Below are positions 22,901 through 37,900 of a stretch of 64,000 nucleotides of DNA, piece after piece. The stretch is taken from assembly GCA_013400155.1 (NCBI GenBank), contig VXBM01000761.1:299536-363535 (forward strand). The letters run 5' to 3'. Made by a program: the position numbers and the translations under genes. The notes beneath the pieces are model-generated. The model was not told the DNA's origin. It worked only from the letters and a program-made list of their open reading frames with translations, and made no database searches. The first letter of the stretch is position 1. Each line of letters begins with the position of its first letter. This DNA is from Helopsaltes ochotensis. Its lineage: Eukaryota; Chordata; Aves; Passeriformes; Locustellidae.

Positions 22901-25900
22901 ACAAGGTCAGGTGGGCCATGACACCCCCATCTCTTCCATCTGCCCCCTGCCTTGGGCAGGAGCAGCTCCACACGTACCCTTCTCCACGGAGACAGTGCCA
23001 TATTTCATCTGGCTGCAGCAGATCCCCACGGAGATGAGCCCTTGCTTCATTTCTGGAATGGCAGAAGACATCTTTTGCATTGTGGGGTTAAGCCTCCCAT
23101 CAGCATTCCTGCAGGACTGCTTCCCCTCCAGGAACCCAGCCCCTCCCCATGCCTGGCAGGGTGACATTGTAAGCCAGTGGCACTTTCTCCCTCTGCCCCC
23201 CTGCTCGGTTCTTCCAGCATCCCAAACCTGAGACCAACCCATCCAGCAGAAACCCTGGAGCTGAATATTGGGAACCCTGGAGCTGGTCACGTTCTTACCA
23301 TGGAAAAAGCTGTCCTCCCCTCTCTCGTAGCTCCTGGGCACAGGAACCCTGTTCTCCGTGTGGCTGAGGATCGTGGACAGGACCCTGTCCAGGGCTTTGG
23401 CCCCGTACTGTGGGAGGAGACCAGAGTCACACACGGGAGGGATGGACACGGGCAGCCGAGCTGGGGCTGAGGGTGTCACACTGCTGAGGGTGTCACACAC
23501 TGCTGAGGGTGTCACACACTGCTGAGGGTGTCACAGAGAGCAGAGGGTGACACTGATGAAGGTGACACTGCTGAGGGTGTCACACACAGCGGAGGGTGTC
23601 CCACACTACAGAGAACACTGCTGTCCCAGGAAGGGCACAGACAAGGCAGGGGGAAGCTGTGTCAGAGCCTCCCGTGTCCCCAGGGGAATGGAGTACAGGC
23701 TGGGTGCCCCTCCCAGCTCCCAGTGGAAGCAAAGGCCTCAGTGTGACCACAACTCTGAGTTTACACGAGCTGGGAGCTAGGCTGGGGCTTGCCTAGCAAT
23801 GATCCTCCTGGCTCTGGCTCCCTGTCCCAGCTCCTCCAACCCCCTCACAGTCACGCTGCCCCAGCCCAGCCCTGTCACCTTGTTCTCGAAGTTGTACTTG
23901 CTGAGGTCCCGGGACTCGGTGGCCCGTCGGTCCCCGTGAGTTAAGGCACCCTGGGAAGGCAGATGGAGCAAAAGGTTCTTACTCTGAGCTGTTGCAAAAC
24001 ACCAGGGAAGGACGGCCAAAGGCACCTCCGGGAATGTGCCATGGGGAGGCAGTGTTCCTCTGGAATACTGAGACTTTACCAAAGGATTTGGGGATTTATC
24101 AGAGAAGAAAGTGAAACAGAGGCAAACTAATTATTCCATTAATGATTTTGTCAGCTTTTTGGGAATAATATGGGTGTATGCTCCAGTAATAGAGGGGAAA
24201 TTGCAGCATCTGGAAGTGGGTTCTTGCTTCCCTAAAATTCCTCCCAACGCCAAAGAGGTATTCTTCCTCACTTCCTTTCCCAAATCCCAGGATGCTAAAA
24301 CCTTTCTGCATTCCATGACTGCAACACCTCAGCGAGGGCACAAGTTACAGTGTCCCTGTTAATCCCCCCAGTTACAGTGGCCATGCTGGTGGCAGCTATG
24401 ACCCGAAAATTCCTCAGAGGGCATCAGAGCCCTGCTGGGATCTCACAGCTGATCTCTGCTGCGGGTACTCACCAGGCTCTCCAGGCGTTTTGCCACGATG
24501 GATGCAAACCTCCTCTCCCCTGCCAGCTCTGAGATGAGGAACACGTACTCAGGGGCAGAGACCTGGTTGGATCGGTGCGTGCGGCCTGCGGGGACACGGG
24601 AACAGGGGTGGAAAGGGAGGTTGGGATGGCCTGTCTGCAATGGGAATGTGACCAGAAAAGCCACGTAATGCCCATCTTTCTCACCCTGGGGAGTCCATCC
24701 TCTGCCCCAGAGCTCAGGGCTATAAACCCAGCTCTGCCAAGTCTCAGCAGCACCACGGACTGCACCTCTGTTCTCTTCCTAACAGAGACATCCCCTAAAT
24801 GCACCCTGGGTTGCCACCACACCTGACCCTCCCAGGGCCCATCCCACAGCCTGGCCCACGCTCAGGGGAGGTGACAGTGCTCAGGGACACCCAGCCCTCA
24901 CCAAACTGCTGGATGGCCCTGTCTGCACTCCAGGGCAGCTCCAGGGTCATGTGCACCCGGCGCTTCTGGTTCTTCACCCGTCTGTCTGCTTGGAGGGAGA
25001 TCCCTGAGCTGGAGGCCTCCGAGATTATCGCTACGAGCTACGGGAGAGACCAGTGAGAACAGAGTGAGGTTCCTGGACACATGTTAAACAGCTTCAAGAA
25101 ACAGCCCCAGGCACTACAGCAACCCCAGCCCACGAAGGGACCTGGGAGACTTTGTCACCTTCCAGCAGACAAAACGCACAGAGAGCTGCAGGCCTGAGGC
25201 TGACAGGGCACAGGGAGGCACAGACACCTCCCTTCCCTCCCCTTCTCAGCACTCTCAGTCCCGTGCAGGTTCTTGGAGCTCGACCCCAGCTCACCTTTTC
25301 CCCCTGCATGAAACGCTCCTTCTCCTTCAGGTTGACGTGGTCGATGGAGAGCCCTTGCTCGGCGCGGGACTCGAAGACGACGGAGCCGTCGGGCCTGCGG
25401 ACCACCCGTCCCTTCCTGCCCGTCATCTGCACACGGGAGAGGGGCTGCTGCAGGCTGGGCACCCAGCAAGGCCAGCCAGCCAACTCCCTTTTTCACATTG
25501 CCACGGAGAGGAAACCCTCTGCCAGCAGGAACCTTCTTTTTAACTTTTATAGAAGAAGTTTTTCCCCTATATGGGCACAGGTTGCCCAGAGAAACTGTGG
25601 CTGCCCTGTCCCTGGAAGTGTCCAAGGCCAGGCTAGATGGAGCTTGGAGGACCTGGGATAGTGGGAGGTGTCCCTGCCCAGGGCAGAGGGGTGGAATGAG
25701 ATGATCTTTAAGGTCCCTTCCCACCCAAACCATTCCATGATTCTTTGCTGGCCCCTTTCCTTGTCACCCAGTGCCACCAAAACACACTGACAGTGGGAAG
25801 TACCTCGGCCACGTTCTCTGGGCCCCCAAAATAATCGATCAGTTCATCCAAGGTGTTGAGAGGTAGCTCTTTGCCCAGTGCTTTCACTTTTGCTAGGAGG

Positions 25901-28900
25901 TCCTGTTTCATCTTTTCCACCTTCAGCTCTCTCAGGCCCTGCAGCTCTTTCTGGGAAGGCAGCATATGGAAACTACCTGCAATGTGAAAGGCAGAAGTTT
26001 ATAGAGTTCACTGGTAACTGGACATCAGAGAGGGGGGAAAAAGTTATCCCAGAGGGTTTTTGGGGGGCACTGTTGCTGGGCAAAGGCACTATGACATGCA
26101 AGGCTGAGCACAGAGTGAACTCCCTTCAGTCTTCCTCTTTCTGCTGGGGGAAGGAGCACACAGGGCACACCCCTCCTGTAGCCCTGATTTTCAGCCTTCT
26201 GATGTATTTTCGTTTCTGCAATGGAGTTTCTCACACACTTAATGTAAACAATCTGACTGCTGACATTCCTTCATGGAGGAGGAGAGAGTTGATGGGCTGT
26301 TGGTCTGACCAGCCTGGTTGGAGAGGTGGCAACTTCACCCTCCAATCCACGGTCACCTTTGGAATTCTATAAAATGTCAAAAGATGTAAATAAAACCTCT
26401 TTCTTTTCCGGCATGACTCAGGGTGTAGGTGCAGTTCTTTCCTGTCTCCTATCTCCACACCCCTCCTGCTCGCTGATCATAGGGGTGAACGTGGATCCAC
26501 CTCACAAGCCCAAGGATAAAATCCAGGATCATGAGGCTGTCCCAAGGCTGAGAAGGAATCCCTGCAGGACCCAGTGCCCCCCTCCCCAGCTGTCCCCGTG
26601 CCCCTGCCCCGCTCACCCCTGTCCTCGCCAGCGCAGCCGCCGAAGGTGTGATCCACGAAGATGACGTCGTCCGTCTCCAAGAGGGACTCCGGCGAGGAGC
26701 TGAGGTCGCTGTCCAGCCCCATGTCCGAGTCGGTGCTGCTGTCATCGCTGATCTTGATGACCACGCCTTGGTCACACGGGCCCCGCAGAGCCTTGGGGCA
26801 GCGGCCCCTCGGCCGCCCTGCGCCAGAGAGCGAGCGGTGTCACGGCCCCAGCAGGGCACCAGGGCAGGACAGAGAGACAGCTCAGAGAGAGGAGGAGGAG
26901 GAATCCCAAAAGAGCTGAGCCTGCCCCAAATGAGCCTGACCTCAGAAAGACAGACTTTGAGGTAGGGGTGGCAATTAGGGAGGGAAGGAGAGCAGGGAAG
27001 AGAAAGGAAGAGAGAGAAAGGAAGAGCAAGGCACTCCTGAGCAGGGCTGAAGTCGGCTGCACACGTCAGGATGGGCACACGGCTGGCTCTAAGTAGTGCC
27101 AGCTCCTCAGGGAAGGAATCTCCAGAGGGTGTGCAGGACACAGGAAGGCTCTGATGTTTTGGGACAGTGTGTGTCCCTGCCTCACTTGCAGGCACAGCAC
27201 AACGTGGCCCCACTACATGAGAGGGTTCGTTGTTCAGCTTGCACAGGCTGCTGCACAACCTGCCAGCGCTGCTGCCCCTTCTTCCCCCTGTTCCACATCC
27301 CACTGGAGGAGAAATCCCAACACTCTTCTTACCTGCACCCACAAATAATTTGGCAGGGAAATTATTTTTTTCCTCAGGACACCTGCTATGCTCTAAGTAA
27401 GGGGTTGTGGAGGACCCTCCTTGCTGCAGGAGGGGTTCAGACACCCACCAGGCCTTGTGCCATCTGTCCCCAGCGTGGGTTGAGGGGAAGGGTCAGGAAA
27501 AGGGCAGTGGGGCAGGAGGAAAAGTGGGGATGACCCAGAGCTGCTGTCCTCTGGATGAGGGAGCAATGGGAGATGTGCAGGAGGGCAAAGCAAAACCAGG
27601 GAGAGCAGCAAAAAGCATGAAAGTGAGGAGAAGGGCAAAAGGCAGAGAAGCTGAGTGGCTGGGGGGGAGCAGCAGGGCAGGAGGCAGGGGCTGGGCTGGG
27701 AGTGAGGGAGCTCTTACGTTTTCTTTTAATGCCAGTTCCTTTTTCTCTCTTTCTTTTGGTTGAAGGAAAGTGCTTCTGAATTAGTGATAGAAAGACGCCT
27801 CTGAAAGTAAGATGCAAAATTTATTCCAGCTACCAGCAACATGTGCTGGTTTATCACATACCAATGTGTGTTTGGGACAGCCCCACATTCCATGGAAGAG
27901 AGGTCAATCCACCCCATCCACGGCCACCAGCTTGGGCTCAGCCAGTCCTTGGTACAAGGTGGCTCTTGGACCTGCAGGTCCTTTACATAGCAACCAAGAA
28001 GGAGTTTTAAACGGGAAACACTACACTGGGAAACTGTTACACCAAAAATCCAGTAAGGCCCAGTGTCCCTCTCCATGCCCTGAGAGCACAGACCACTGTC
28101 AGGCCCTCCAGCAAATGTGCTCCCCCAAAGTCCTCCAACTCCCTGGCCGTGGGCCTGCTTCCCACAAAACCAAGGGACAGAACATGGATCTGTAGTGGTT
28201 CCAAGTGAATGTAAGAAAAAAAAAATTCAGAAAAGGTGAAAATCAAAGGTTTGTGTTTGCAGCTGTTCTGCAAATCAAAGAGCAAATGTTTAAGTGCTGA
28301 CTGTGTGGATGAACCCCCAGGGCAATGGGGTGGTGCTGACTGAGTTCTGCTTGGAAAAAAAAACAAACCAACAAAAAACCCCCAAACCAAACGTTGCAAG
28401 CAACAGGTGAGTGGATGGATATGACAACTCCCCTGCGTGAGAAAAAGGAGACTTGGGAACTGGGGAGGGGCCTCCAGGACCCCTGGCACGAGGGGCTGAA
28501 GGGGACAGTGACCACACTGCTCCCCAGAGGGACAGAGCTCTGTGACTGCAGTTATGTGACACCAGGAACCCTTGTCCTGTGTGCTGGAGTGACCCAATGA
28601 CCACTCACCCTGCCTGTGAAATTCCCTCATTTCCCATATTCGCCGTCCCCATCTTCCTGAAACCAGAGCCCTGGGCTGGAATCCACTCACAGGACTATGT
28701 TTATTTTTAACCCCATTTCTCAGCATCTTTAAACTGCTCCTTCCCAGCACACTCCCCTCCAGAAATCCCCTGAAGTGCTGCAACACCAGGACACACATTT
28801 GGAGGCTGAGCAGATGCCAGGAGACACTTGGTGATCTGGCCAGGGCTGTGGAACACAGAGCTCCTGCCCCCGGGAGTGGGGACAATTCACACAGAGGGGG

Positions 28901-31900
28901 ACCCCTGACAGATCCCTCCTCCTACACCGCTCAGCCAGGGACCCTGCTGTCCTCCAGACTGGAGTTCTGTGACATGGAGACCAATCCCAGGGGCCAAATC
29001 ACCCAAGGAGACCTGCCAGACCTGCCCTGTGCACTGTCACCAAACTGTATCTGGTTTTCAGAAAAGGGCTGGAGGTGGAGGAGTGACACAGATCAACCCA
29101 AACTCCCCTCAAGAAGGGAGGAAAGCTTGGCCTAACCCAACCTCACGCTGCCTCGGGCATCTCTCACTGCTCCCAACTGCAGCAAAAGTCACTTAGAAGA
29201 AAAAACAGCTCTGCAGAACAGAGGAAACCCAAACCAAGCCCAGATTTTTGTCCCCTGTCATGCAGGAACAGCTGCATTCAGGGACGGGCTGGGTTTTTGG
29301 AAGGGGGAGCAGGAGCCTCGCTCTGTGCTGAACAGGCAGCACAAGTCCTGCAGCTGGCTCACTCCTGACACAGGCAGCTCTTCTGTGAGCTGGGAGCAGT
29401 GGCCACACAACCAGGACACTCTGGTGGCTCTAAACTCCTCAGACCACTCCTCCCTCCCCCTGCTCCACCGACACCACCTCACAGCATCATCCCAGCCTCT
29501 GCCATCACAGTAAATTCTCTTGCTCATCCCTTCTGTGTCAACAGACTCATTTTCCTGAGCCAAGTCCACACAAACTACCTCTGAGCTACAATTCTGACTC
29601 TCTTTCTGCCAATTCTTTTATGTGTGTAGAGAGTAGAATCAGGCTCTTCCTGTAAGTCCACGGGAGACTTCTAAATGCAGGATGCAGCTCACACAATCCC
29701 ACTGAGGACACAGTGCCTCAAGGACCCACCTTGTGTCCCCTCCACAGTACAGGGGAAGATGACATCAAACTGCATTTTAAGACGTGCCAGTGCCTCGTGC
29801 CCCAGGGCAGAGCTTTCCCCCCTGCCCCTCCTGTCTCCCACACACCCCACAAAGGAAAACAGGGATTTTAAACTCACTCTGCAGCAGAGACAAAGCAGTT
29901 GAGGTGCCCATCGTTCTCGTCCAGGACCTCCCTGGTGCGAGCCTCCCCCGTGGACTGCAGGCCGATGACAATGCACTGTGGGGACAGGAGGGATGGGGGG
30001 CACGAGGGATGGCACAGTGAGGTACCAGGGGAGCTGTACTGCCACAAGCCTGAGGCATTTCCCAGGTCCAGGTACCTCCCCTTGGCCCCTGTTCCAGGTA
30101 AATCCATGCTGGGCCTGTAGCAGGGCTCCTGAGGAAGAACCATCTCTCAAATCTTTCAGCACCAACACCCCACTGTGCTGACCCCACAGAGCACAGAACC
30201 TCACTGACTGTGCTAGGAAGTCTCTGTCTAAAATCTCCAACGTGCACCCAGACAGAAGGACAGAGCTGTACTCCAGGTGAAGGGTTTGGTATGTCTTCTA
30301 GAATTGTAGAATTACAGATTGGTTTGGGTTGGAAGGACCTTGAAGTTCCCCTCATTCCAACTCCCTGCCATGGGCCAGGACAACTTCACTAGACCAGGTT
30401 GCTCCAAGCCCCATCCAAACTGGCCTTGAACACTTCCAGCTTGAGCCTGACCCCCGCTCCCACACAAACAGCAGGCAACACCTCAGGAGACGAGACCACC
30501 TTAACTCCCCACCATCATTCACTGGGAATATTCTCAGAAACCCCGACACCGCCCTTCACTCTGGAGAGAAACTCAGCCTCCAAGAGGTTTGGACCGGCTG
30601 CCAAGCCCAGCAATAATTAACTCCCTTTGGCTGCAGACGACACAAAAGCCCAGCTGAGGCTGGTGGGTGCTGCTCCCATACCTTGTCCCTGGCCAGCTCC
30701 TCCTGGGCCAGCTCCACGAGGCGCCGCACCTTGGCGGCGATGCAGAGGTACTTGAAGAAGCGCTGGTGAGCCGACCAGAACTGACCCCACAGCGACTTCC
30801 GAGACTCCAGCCCGATGCAGTCGGCTGCCTGCTGGAACACCATCAAGGCCTCTGCCCACTGCAGATAACACCAAGGAGAATGAGTTAGTATCACTCCCGT
30901 TGTCGTTCCTGCCACGCGGGAGGTGATCAGTACAGTCTGAGGGTCGATAATCTGATTTAGAATCAAGTGTGCATTAGGCTGAATCAGCTCTGGTTTATCC
31001 TCTCCATCAGCTCTGCTTTGCAAATGTGGAACTTCTAAACAGAAGCAAAAAAGTCTTAAGTTCTTTTATTACAGCAGCTGAGCATTGTGTACCTCTTTTC
31101 CTTCCTATGTTTGAGGTCATGGCCACATTTAGGAGCCTCACGCCCTCCCACACACCAGTGGCTGTGCCCAAAGCATGGTCAGACCTCAGCCTCCCACTAC
31201 AAGGGGCCCAGCTCACCAGCTTGGCTGCCTTGTCGTAGACAGCCTTGTACTGCTCGTCCAGAGGGATCTCCTCAATCCTGAAGGTCACCCCAGTGAAGCT
31301 GAGCTGCCGAGCAATGTACATCCCGCTGACCTTCATGTCCATGGCCACGATCTCCATCGCGCCGACTCCCCTGGGAGAGGACGACAGTGGTGAGACCCAC
31401 CTCGGAGCCCCAGCTGTGAAACCCCAGTTCTGAGTCCCAGCTGTGAAATCCCAGCTGTGAATCCCAGTCATGAACCCCAGCTCTGAACCCCAGCTGTGAA
31501 ACCCCAGTTTTGAATCCCAGCTGTGAACCCCAGTTCTGATCCCCAGCTGTGAAATCCCAGCTGTGAAACCCCAGTTGTGAAGCTCAGCTCTGAGCCCCAG
31601 CTGTGGGACCCTCCCTCTGCCCTGGGGCAGCACAGTGCAGGTGCCTCTCCAGAACCAGCCCCAGCCCAGCTCGTGCTGCCCACACCATCCTCGGGCACTG
31701 CACCACTTCCCACGCGAGGCCCCCACCTGCACAGGGCTGGACAGGACTCACCTCTTCTCAATCGCGTGCAGGAACTCATCGAAGGCTCGGAACGGGGTTC
31801 CCTCCCCCCAGATCCCCAGGCGGCTCATGTAAATCATGTTTTTTGGCTCCGAGGCACCTGTTGGGACAGAAATCAGTCAGCAAACCCATAGCACTTGGGA

Positions 31901-34900
31901 ATAGTGGTGACTCAAGTGAAGAGAACTCTGAAGAGGTTGTTGTCATTTGCCACTGTGCCTTTGGAGACCTTTCCAAACATTGCCCTCCCTACATTCAGTG
32001 GGTAAACATCATCAAGCAGCTGGAACAGCTGGCCAGGAACAAGTTAAATAGAGAGAAATTAATCTGACCCACCAAAAAGTCAAAAGTCACATCAGCAATG
32101 GGGCTTGGGGCAGATCTCAGCACGCTGAGCTCCTCTCTAGCCCTGCAGCACCACTGGCCTCTCCTTACAGGATCTCACACCTCAGGGTGCCCCTTCTGCT
32201 CAGAGGGGACCTCTGCCACTCTCACACCCACACCGTGGGCAGAGCAGCTCACCTGTGGCACTGGCATAGACAACCCTTGCTCGAGGCAGTTTGTTCTGCA
32301 GGTCCAGCACGGCTTTGCCCATTTTGGTAGAGCTGGCGTTTTTGGCTTTGTGGCATTCATCAAACACAATCTTGGAGGGGAGTGTCAGTCAAGGAAAAAG
32401 GAGCTGTTTTCATCCCGAGGAGCAGACAGAAAATAGAGCCCGGTCTCCTCCAAGCAACTGAACAACCTGTCCCAGTACCAACAGGACTGACTCATGGCCC
32501 ACACATGGAATCTGCTGGGTTTGCCCAGCCCTGTGCTCTTCAGACCCAAAGTCATCCACCCCTCCCTCTCCCTTCACATCCAAGGTGTGTCTTGTAATAC
32601 TGAGGGAAAGGAATGCTGAAAAGGTTAATCCCAGCTGCTTCTTCCCCTCCTCCTCTTAGCTGCATCCTGGGAGGAGGAGGAGGAGGAGGTCTGAGTGTGG
32701 GGGATTCCTGCCTCCCACAGGCACTGGGCTGCTCCCACAGCTGCTCCCCATGACTTCACACAGCCCCAAGCTCTTTATTCCCTGCTGAAGCACAATCACA
32801 AGCAGCAGTTCCTCTCTCTCTCTCTCTCTCTCCAGTTTTTGTCTCTTGATTTTTTTAAGGATACAACTCCCTCAAAGTTTTCCCTGCACCACTCCAAAAT
32901 CTGTTTTAAGCGCGTCCTGTGCTGTCCCCCGGCCTGGCTTTCACCGATCAGCGCCGAGTAGGTGGCAAAGAGGACTCCTTCTGAGGTAGCTGTGTCACCG
33001 TATTTAATCTGCGGGAAGAAGAGCAGGGGCACGCACGGACTGTGATTGCTGTCCCCAGCATGTCACACCCATCCCCGCCCACATTCCATGCTGCCGTGCA
33101 GGACACACATTCCCGCTCCCAGAACAAATCCCAGCCTGAACTCAGAACAATCAAAAAGCTCTTGGTAGCTGATGTCTTCAGCATTTGTGTTTGGCACAGA
33201 AATACGGTGATGACAGGGACTGTAAATGCCTGGAGAAGTGCCCCAGCCAATGTGTCAGCACATCTGGAAGCCTGCAGTGAACTGTGGGGACCACGCAAGG
33301 ACATAGATTTTCTGGCAAAAAAAGTGCTTCCTTTTTTTGAAGCAACAGTTTATAGAGCTTTTCATTGCTTTGACCCTTCCTCTAGGAAATCATTTTCTCT
33401 TTGACCAGGTGAGATTGTTGCCTGTCTCGCTGCCATGGGTCCCACATGTAATGAAATACAAGGCAGGGGGAAAAACCCTGGTCCCAAGCTGAAGAAAGTT
33501 CCATTTGAAGTCTTTTGGGGCTGAAAACAAAATCCCTTTCAATCTCTTAGTGGAGCACATTCAGAGGGGTCAAACACTTGTGGACTTCATAAGAGCTGGT
33601 TATTCAACACCATTAAAAACCAGAGGAGAGGATTTAAGTGAACTGGGAGACACTGGACAAAGACTCAACCACAGCCCACAGCAGACACCAGTCCAGGCAT
33701 CTCTGTGCTCCCTACAGCTCTGAGAAGTGATTCAATGAACCAGCACTGGGAAAGGCTGGCCCAGGAGAGCAGAGCAGAGCAGAGCAGAGCTGTTCTCTCC
33801 ACAGGACTCCTTAGGAATGGTGAAGAAGGCTCCAGCTCTGCTGTACTTCCACTTGCCTGCAGACACTTCCCACTCCCCGCAGGGAACAGCTCTGCGCTCC
33901 CTGTGCAGCTCCACAATAAAAATAGCTGGAGCCCCGAGTGGGAAGAGCTGGCTGGGAGGAGGGAACAGAGGCTCTGCTGCTGCCTGAGCCTCGTCCTGCT
34001 CCACGTCCTCAGCCAGAGCCTCCAACTGCTCCCGGGGGCTGATTCCCAGAGCAGCAGTGCAGCTCCTACCTTGTTCAGAGCATGCACGGGAATGTGGGAG
34101 GCCTCGATGTCCTTCAGGTCTCTCTCAGCATCGTACTTGAGATCATTGGAGACGCTGAACCTGTGAAGGAGATGTGGGGTGGTTATCTCCTCCTGGGGCT
34201 GCTTATCTCCCCCAGCAGTTGGGGCTGGGTATGTCCCCAGGGAGTCAGGGCACACGGTGATTAACATCTCCGGTGATTAACAGCTCTGACTAAAGCAGGA
34301 GGAGCTGTTCGGAGCTCTCACATCTCCCACTGCCCACACACCCCAGTGTGGGATCTGACAGCCTGTCTGCCCCTCGGCACAGGCTGTGAACTGCAGCAAA
34401 GCCCCGTATTCCTGGCTCTGCTCCCGGGAAGCCCAGGAAAAAACCTCCACGACTCCAGGGAGAGAGCAGGGCCAGGTTTGACATCTCACCCCAAGGAGCA
34501 CAAAACCTGCTATTTCACAGTGACTCATTCTCCATCCCTGCTGCAGGGGGAATATTCCCATTTCACAGGCAGCAGTCAGGCACTAAGAGGTGGAAACGAC
34601 TTACCCAAGGCCACAGCATGACTCAACTCTAAAGCCAACATCAGCACTAAAGAATCCCTTACTTCCAGATCCAAACTAACTCCAAGGTCTTACGGGAAAA
34701 GAGAAAAAAAAAACCAAACCCAACAACTTACCACAGAGCTTTTTTCCTCCCTTTAAGATAATTTTCAAAAATGATGCCTGCAACGGTCCTGCCCTTCCCG
34801 ACTCCGGCACCGTCCCCGATCAGGAACCCAGCCCGCTGCCCATTGGGCAATAAAACTTCATGTTGCTGCCAAATCAAGAACAAAACTGAAAATGAGACCA

Positions 34901-37900
34901 GATTTGCCTTTGCTAAGAGCTTTGATGTGAGCACCATTTAATTCTTCCACACATCTCACAGATGCACCTGCACTGCTCAGCCAAACGACAGCAGGAAAGG
35001 TCAGGGGTCATGGTCAAGCTCACAAGTGGCAGTTCATGGGAAAGGTCCCCAAAATGTAAAGCCCTCTGCAAGGAAAGTTCAGGGTTCTTGCCTCTTAGGG
35101 AAACAGACGCCACAGAAGTCCCTGGCTTCAACCAATCTCTCAAAAGGCATTTAAAATGCCAGAGGAGTTTCATCACCCAAATTCCAGTCATTTTAGAACA
35201 CATGTGAACACCTGTCCCTGCAAGAGGCACTCTCCTTCGGGGTGTGGGACACCTGAGGTGCGGGAGGTACCTGGCAGGCGTAGATGATGGCTTCCAGCTG
35301 CAGTGCAGACAGGGAGCCTTTGTCAGCCACGGAGCAGGGCAGGGAGAGGCTGTAGGTGATGTCAGGTGGGGGGACGCTGGACAGGGTGCTCGTCTCAACC
35401 ACCAGGTCAGGATGGTGCTTCCCAATCTTGGCTACAGGACAAGAGAACACAGGTCAGTCGAGGTCTTTACTCCCAGGGGCACCTCCAGAGCTCACCACTC
35501 AGCCAGAGCCCAGGGCACTGTAGAGCTCTCCTAGAAAACCACAAGCCTGGGAGGTGCCACAGCAAACACACAATTAAATAAGGTTGGTCCACAATGGAGT
35601 GAACAGAACTTCCCAAGGCAACACTCACACTTTGAAGGGATATATTCTGCATAGGTCTCTGTCTGCCCCAACTCTTCTGTTTCTTCCTCCTCACCTTCAT
35701 CTTCCTCCTCTGCAGGAGCCTGAGACTGAAGAAAACATTAATGTAAATGTTCTTGCTGAGCTACAGACATGTGTGGTGCTGTTCCTGGCCTCAAACTGCC
35801 ACTGAAATCATGCCCCAAAGCCACAACCCCCCTAAACACAATCCACTTCATTCCCAGACTAAGGAAAGCCACCAGTGGGAGCCCACCCCAGGGGCTGTAA
35901 GAGCTGCCCAATGCCTGGTTCTCACCAGACTGCAGAAAGATGTTTGCACCGCTTTTGGCACGGGCTGTGGACCCTGTGAACCCTGCCCAACCTTCCCTGA
36001 GCAGGCACCTGGCCCAGCTTTACACCCAGCACTGTGCCCATAGCAGAGAGCAAAGTCCTGAGAGCCCACAGTGCTCCTTAACACAGGAAGGTTCCCTTCT
36101 GGGAAATGTAAAACACTTCTGGGAAAGGGCAGGGACTTGTGCCTGAGTTTCTTGTCTCATTCTCTCTGACGGTAAAAAGGTCAGAACTGCTCCCTCCAGC
36201 ACTGGGATGTCACCAGGAGCATCCCACCGAGGCCAGCATGGCTCTCACCTGGTAGCTGATGAGGAGTGGGGTGTTGGGGACAGCAGGAACGTGGTCACTG
36301 GAGCTGTTCAGGCCAGGGAACGGTGTGCTGGGTGAGAACAGCTGGAACACAGAGGGTGCAGGTGAGGAAGGGCAAACATGGAGATGCACCAACAAAGATC
36401 CTTGGACATTGTGATCCCTGGACCATGCAGCTTGCCTGGAGAGAGTTTCCAAGACACTCCACAAGGAGAGAGAACTCCCAACATACTCCAGGCTGAGGAG
36501 ATCCTTTGCTCCCATACAAACAAATTCACCCTGGAATTTCCCGACAGAGAGCAAGGTCAGGCCAGCAGCTCCTGACATCCAAAGCAATCAGCAGCTCCAG
36601 GAGCAGCACTACTCCAAGTTTACAGCCTGTGCAGGCTCAGTGACAGACCCATACTCCACCAGAGAAGGATGGGAAGTTCTTAGGCACAAACACTCCTATT
36701 TTTAAATAAAATTTAAGAAAAATAAAAAGAAGAAAGAAAAAAAAACCCACCCTCCATTCCTGGAAGCCTGAGTCAGAATTACCAGAAGGAAGCTGGACAG
36801 AAGAACTGTTTTCAGTGCCAGCAAATCTGGAGCGCAGGTGAAACATCCCCACCTACAAACCCAAGCTCAGTTTGGTCTCGGACAGGAGAAAGGCCAGGAG
36901 CTGCTGGAAGGGCAGGATGTGTTCTCGCAGGTCCAGCAGCAGGAAACGAATGCAAGGCTTGAGTTTGCATCACAAAAATCCCCAAAGCACAAAACCTTGG
37001 CTATCCTGACCCAGCTTTGGCACTCAGCATTCCACCTCGGAATCGTAGAGGAAGCAGCAGGAACGGCCTTGGCTGTTGGGAACATTTGATAACCACCCAC
37101 ACAGGTGAGAATGTGCTGTGATGGCCAAAGCAGGTGGGAGCAGGAGCTGCAGTGGGAGATGGATCATCCACCTGTACAATTCCTGCCTTTCCCTACCCTC
37201 CCTCACCTCCTGGTTTGATTTTCTCCTCTCTCTGTGCTAAAGGCATCCAGAGAAGAGGAACACAGATCCATGAGAGCACAGGGCTGGAAGCAGGAGAGAG
37301 ACTGACAATTGCACAATCACAGCCTCGCTCTTACTCCACTTTTTTCCTCTCTGCATTGTTCTCCATTTTGTCCCACCTGGCTGTGAGTTCCCTGGGAAGG
37401 GAATCAGTCCCACGTGGCTGCCAAGCCAAGCTCCCTCTGTGTAAATCCCTTCCCTGGGTTCAGAGCTGGGAGAAGGCTGCTCACATCTCGAACACACTGT
37501 GAGTGAGCAACAAAAAACTGCATCAGCAGCTCACAAATTCCAGTCACAGACTCCCGAGGCTGGGCTGTGCTTCCCAGCCTTAAAAACACTGGGAATGTGT
37601 GAGATGCATGACAGAAAATACAATGTATGACAGGGACTATTTTTAAAAGGTTATTTCACAACTCCATTACAATCAAAGCTGTTTTGTCTGCTGCTCCTGC
37701 AAATATTTCACAGGCTGGCAGCTCTTCCCTCTCTGCCCATTCCTGAGAGATAAACAGAGCCAACATATTGGATACAGCTCCTTTCCTTGGGAGAACAGCT
37801 CTCCCCACAGGCACATGGAAGCAATTCTGTGTCCAGCCCTTTCCACTTTGATCCCAAACCACCTCCAGCTCCAGTGCTGGGCACCCCAATCCAGGGATTC

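Noticed and set aside
25945..25950. Acceptor at cttcccag|AAAGAG as the start of the SBNO2 exon
   Set aside because: It breaks the reading frame with the previous exon's single overhanging G. The acceptor at 25976 keeps frame and matches the human protein better.
26449..27444. 331-codon minus-strand open frame around an SBNO2 exon
   Set aside because: It reads the exon 26617-26817 out of frame plus GC-rich intron. The real frame (VVIKISDDSSTDSD) is different and spliced.
28037..28885. 282-codon minus-strand open frame in an SBNO2 intron
   Set aside because: It has no recognisable domain and low-complexity, intron-like composition, and it is not bounded by matching splice sites.
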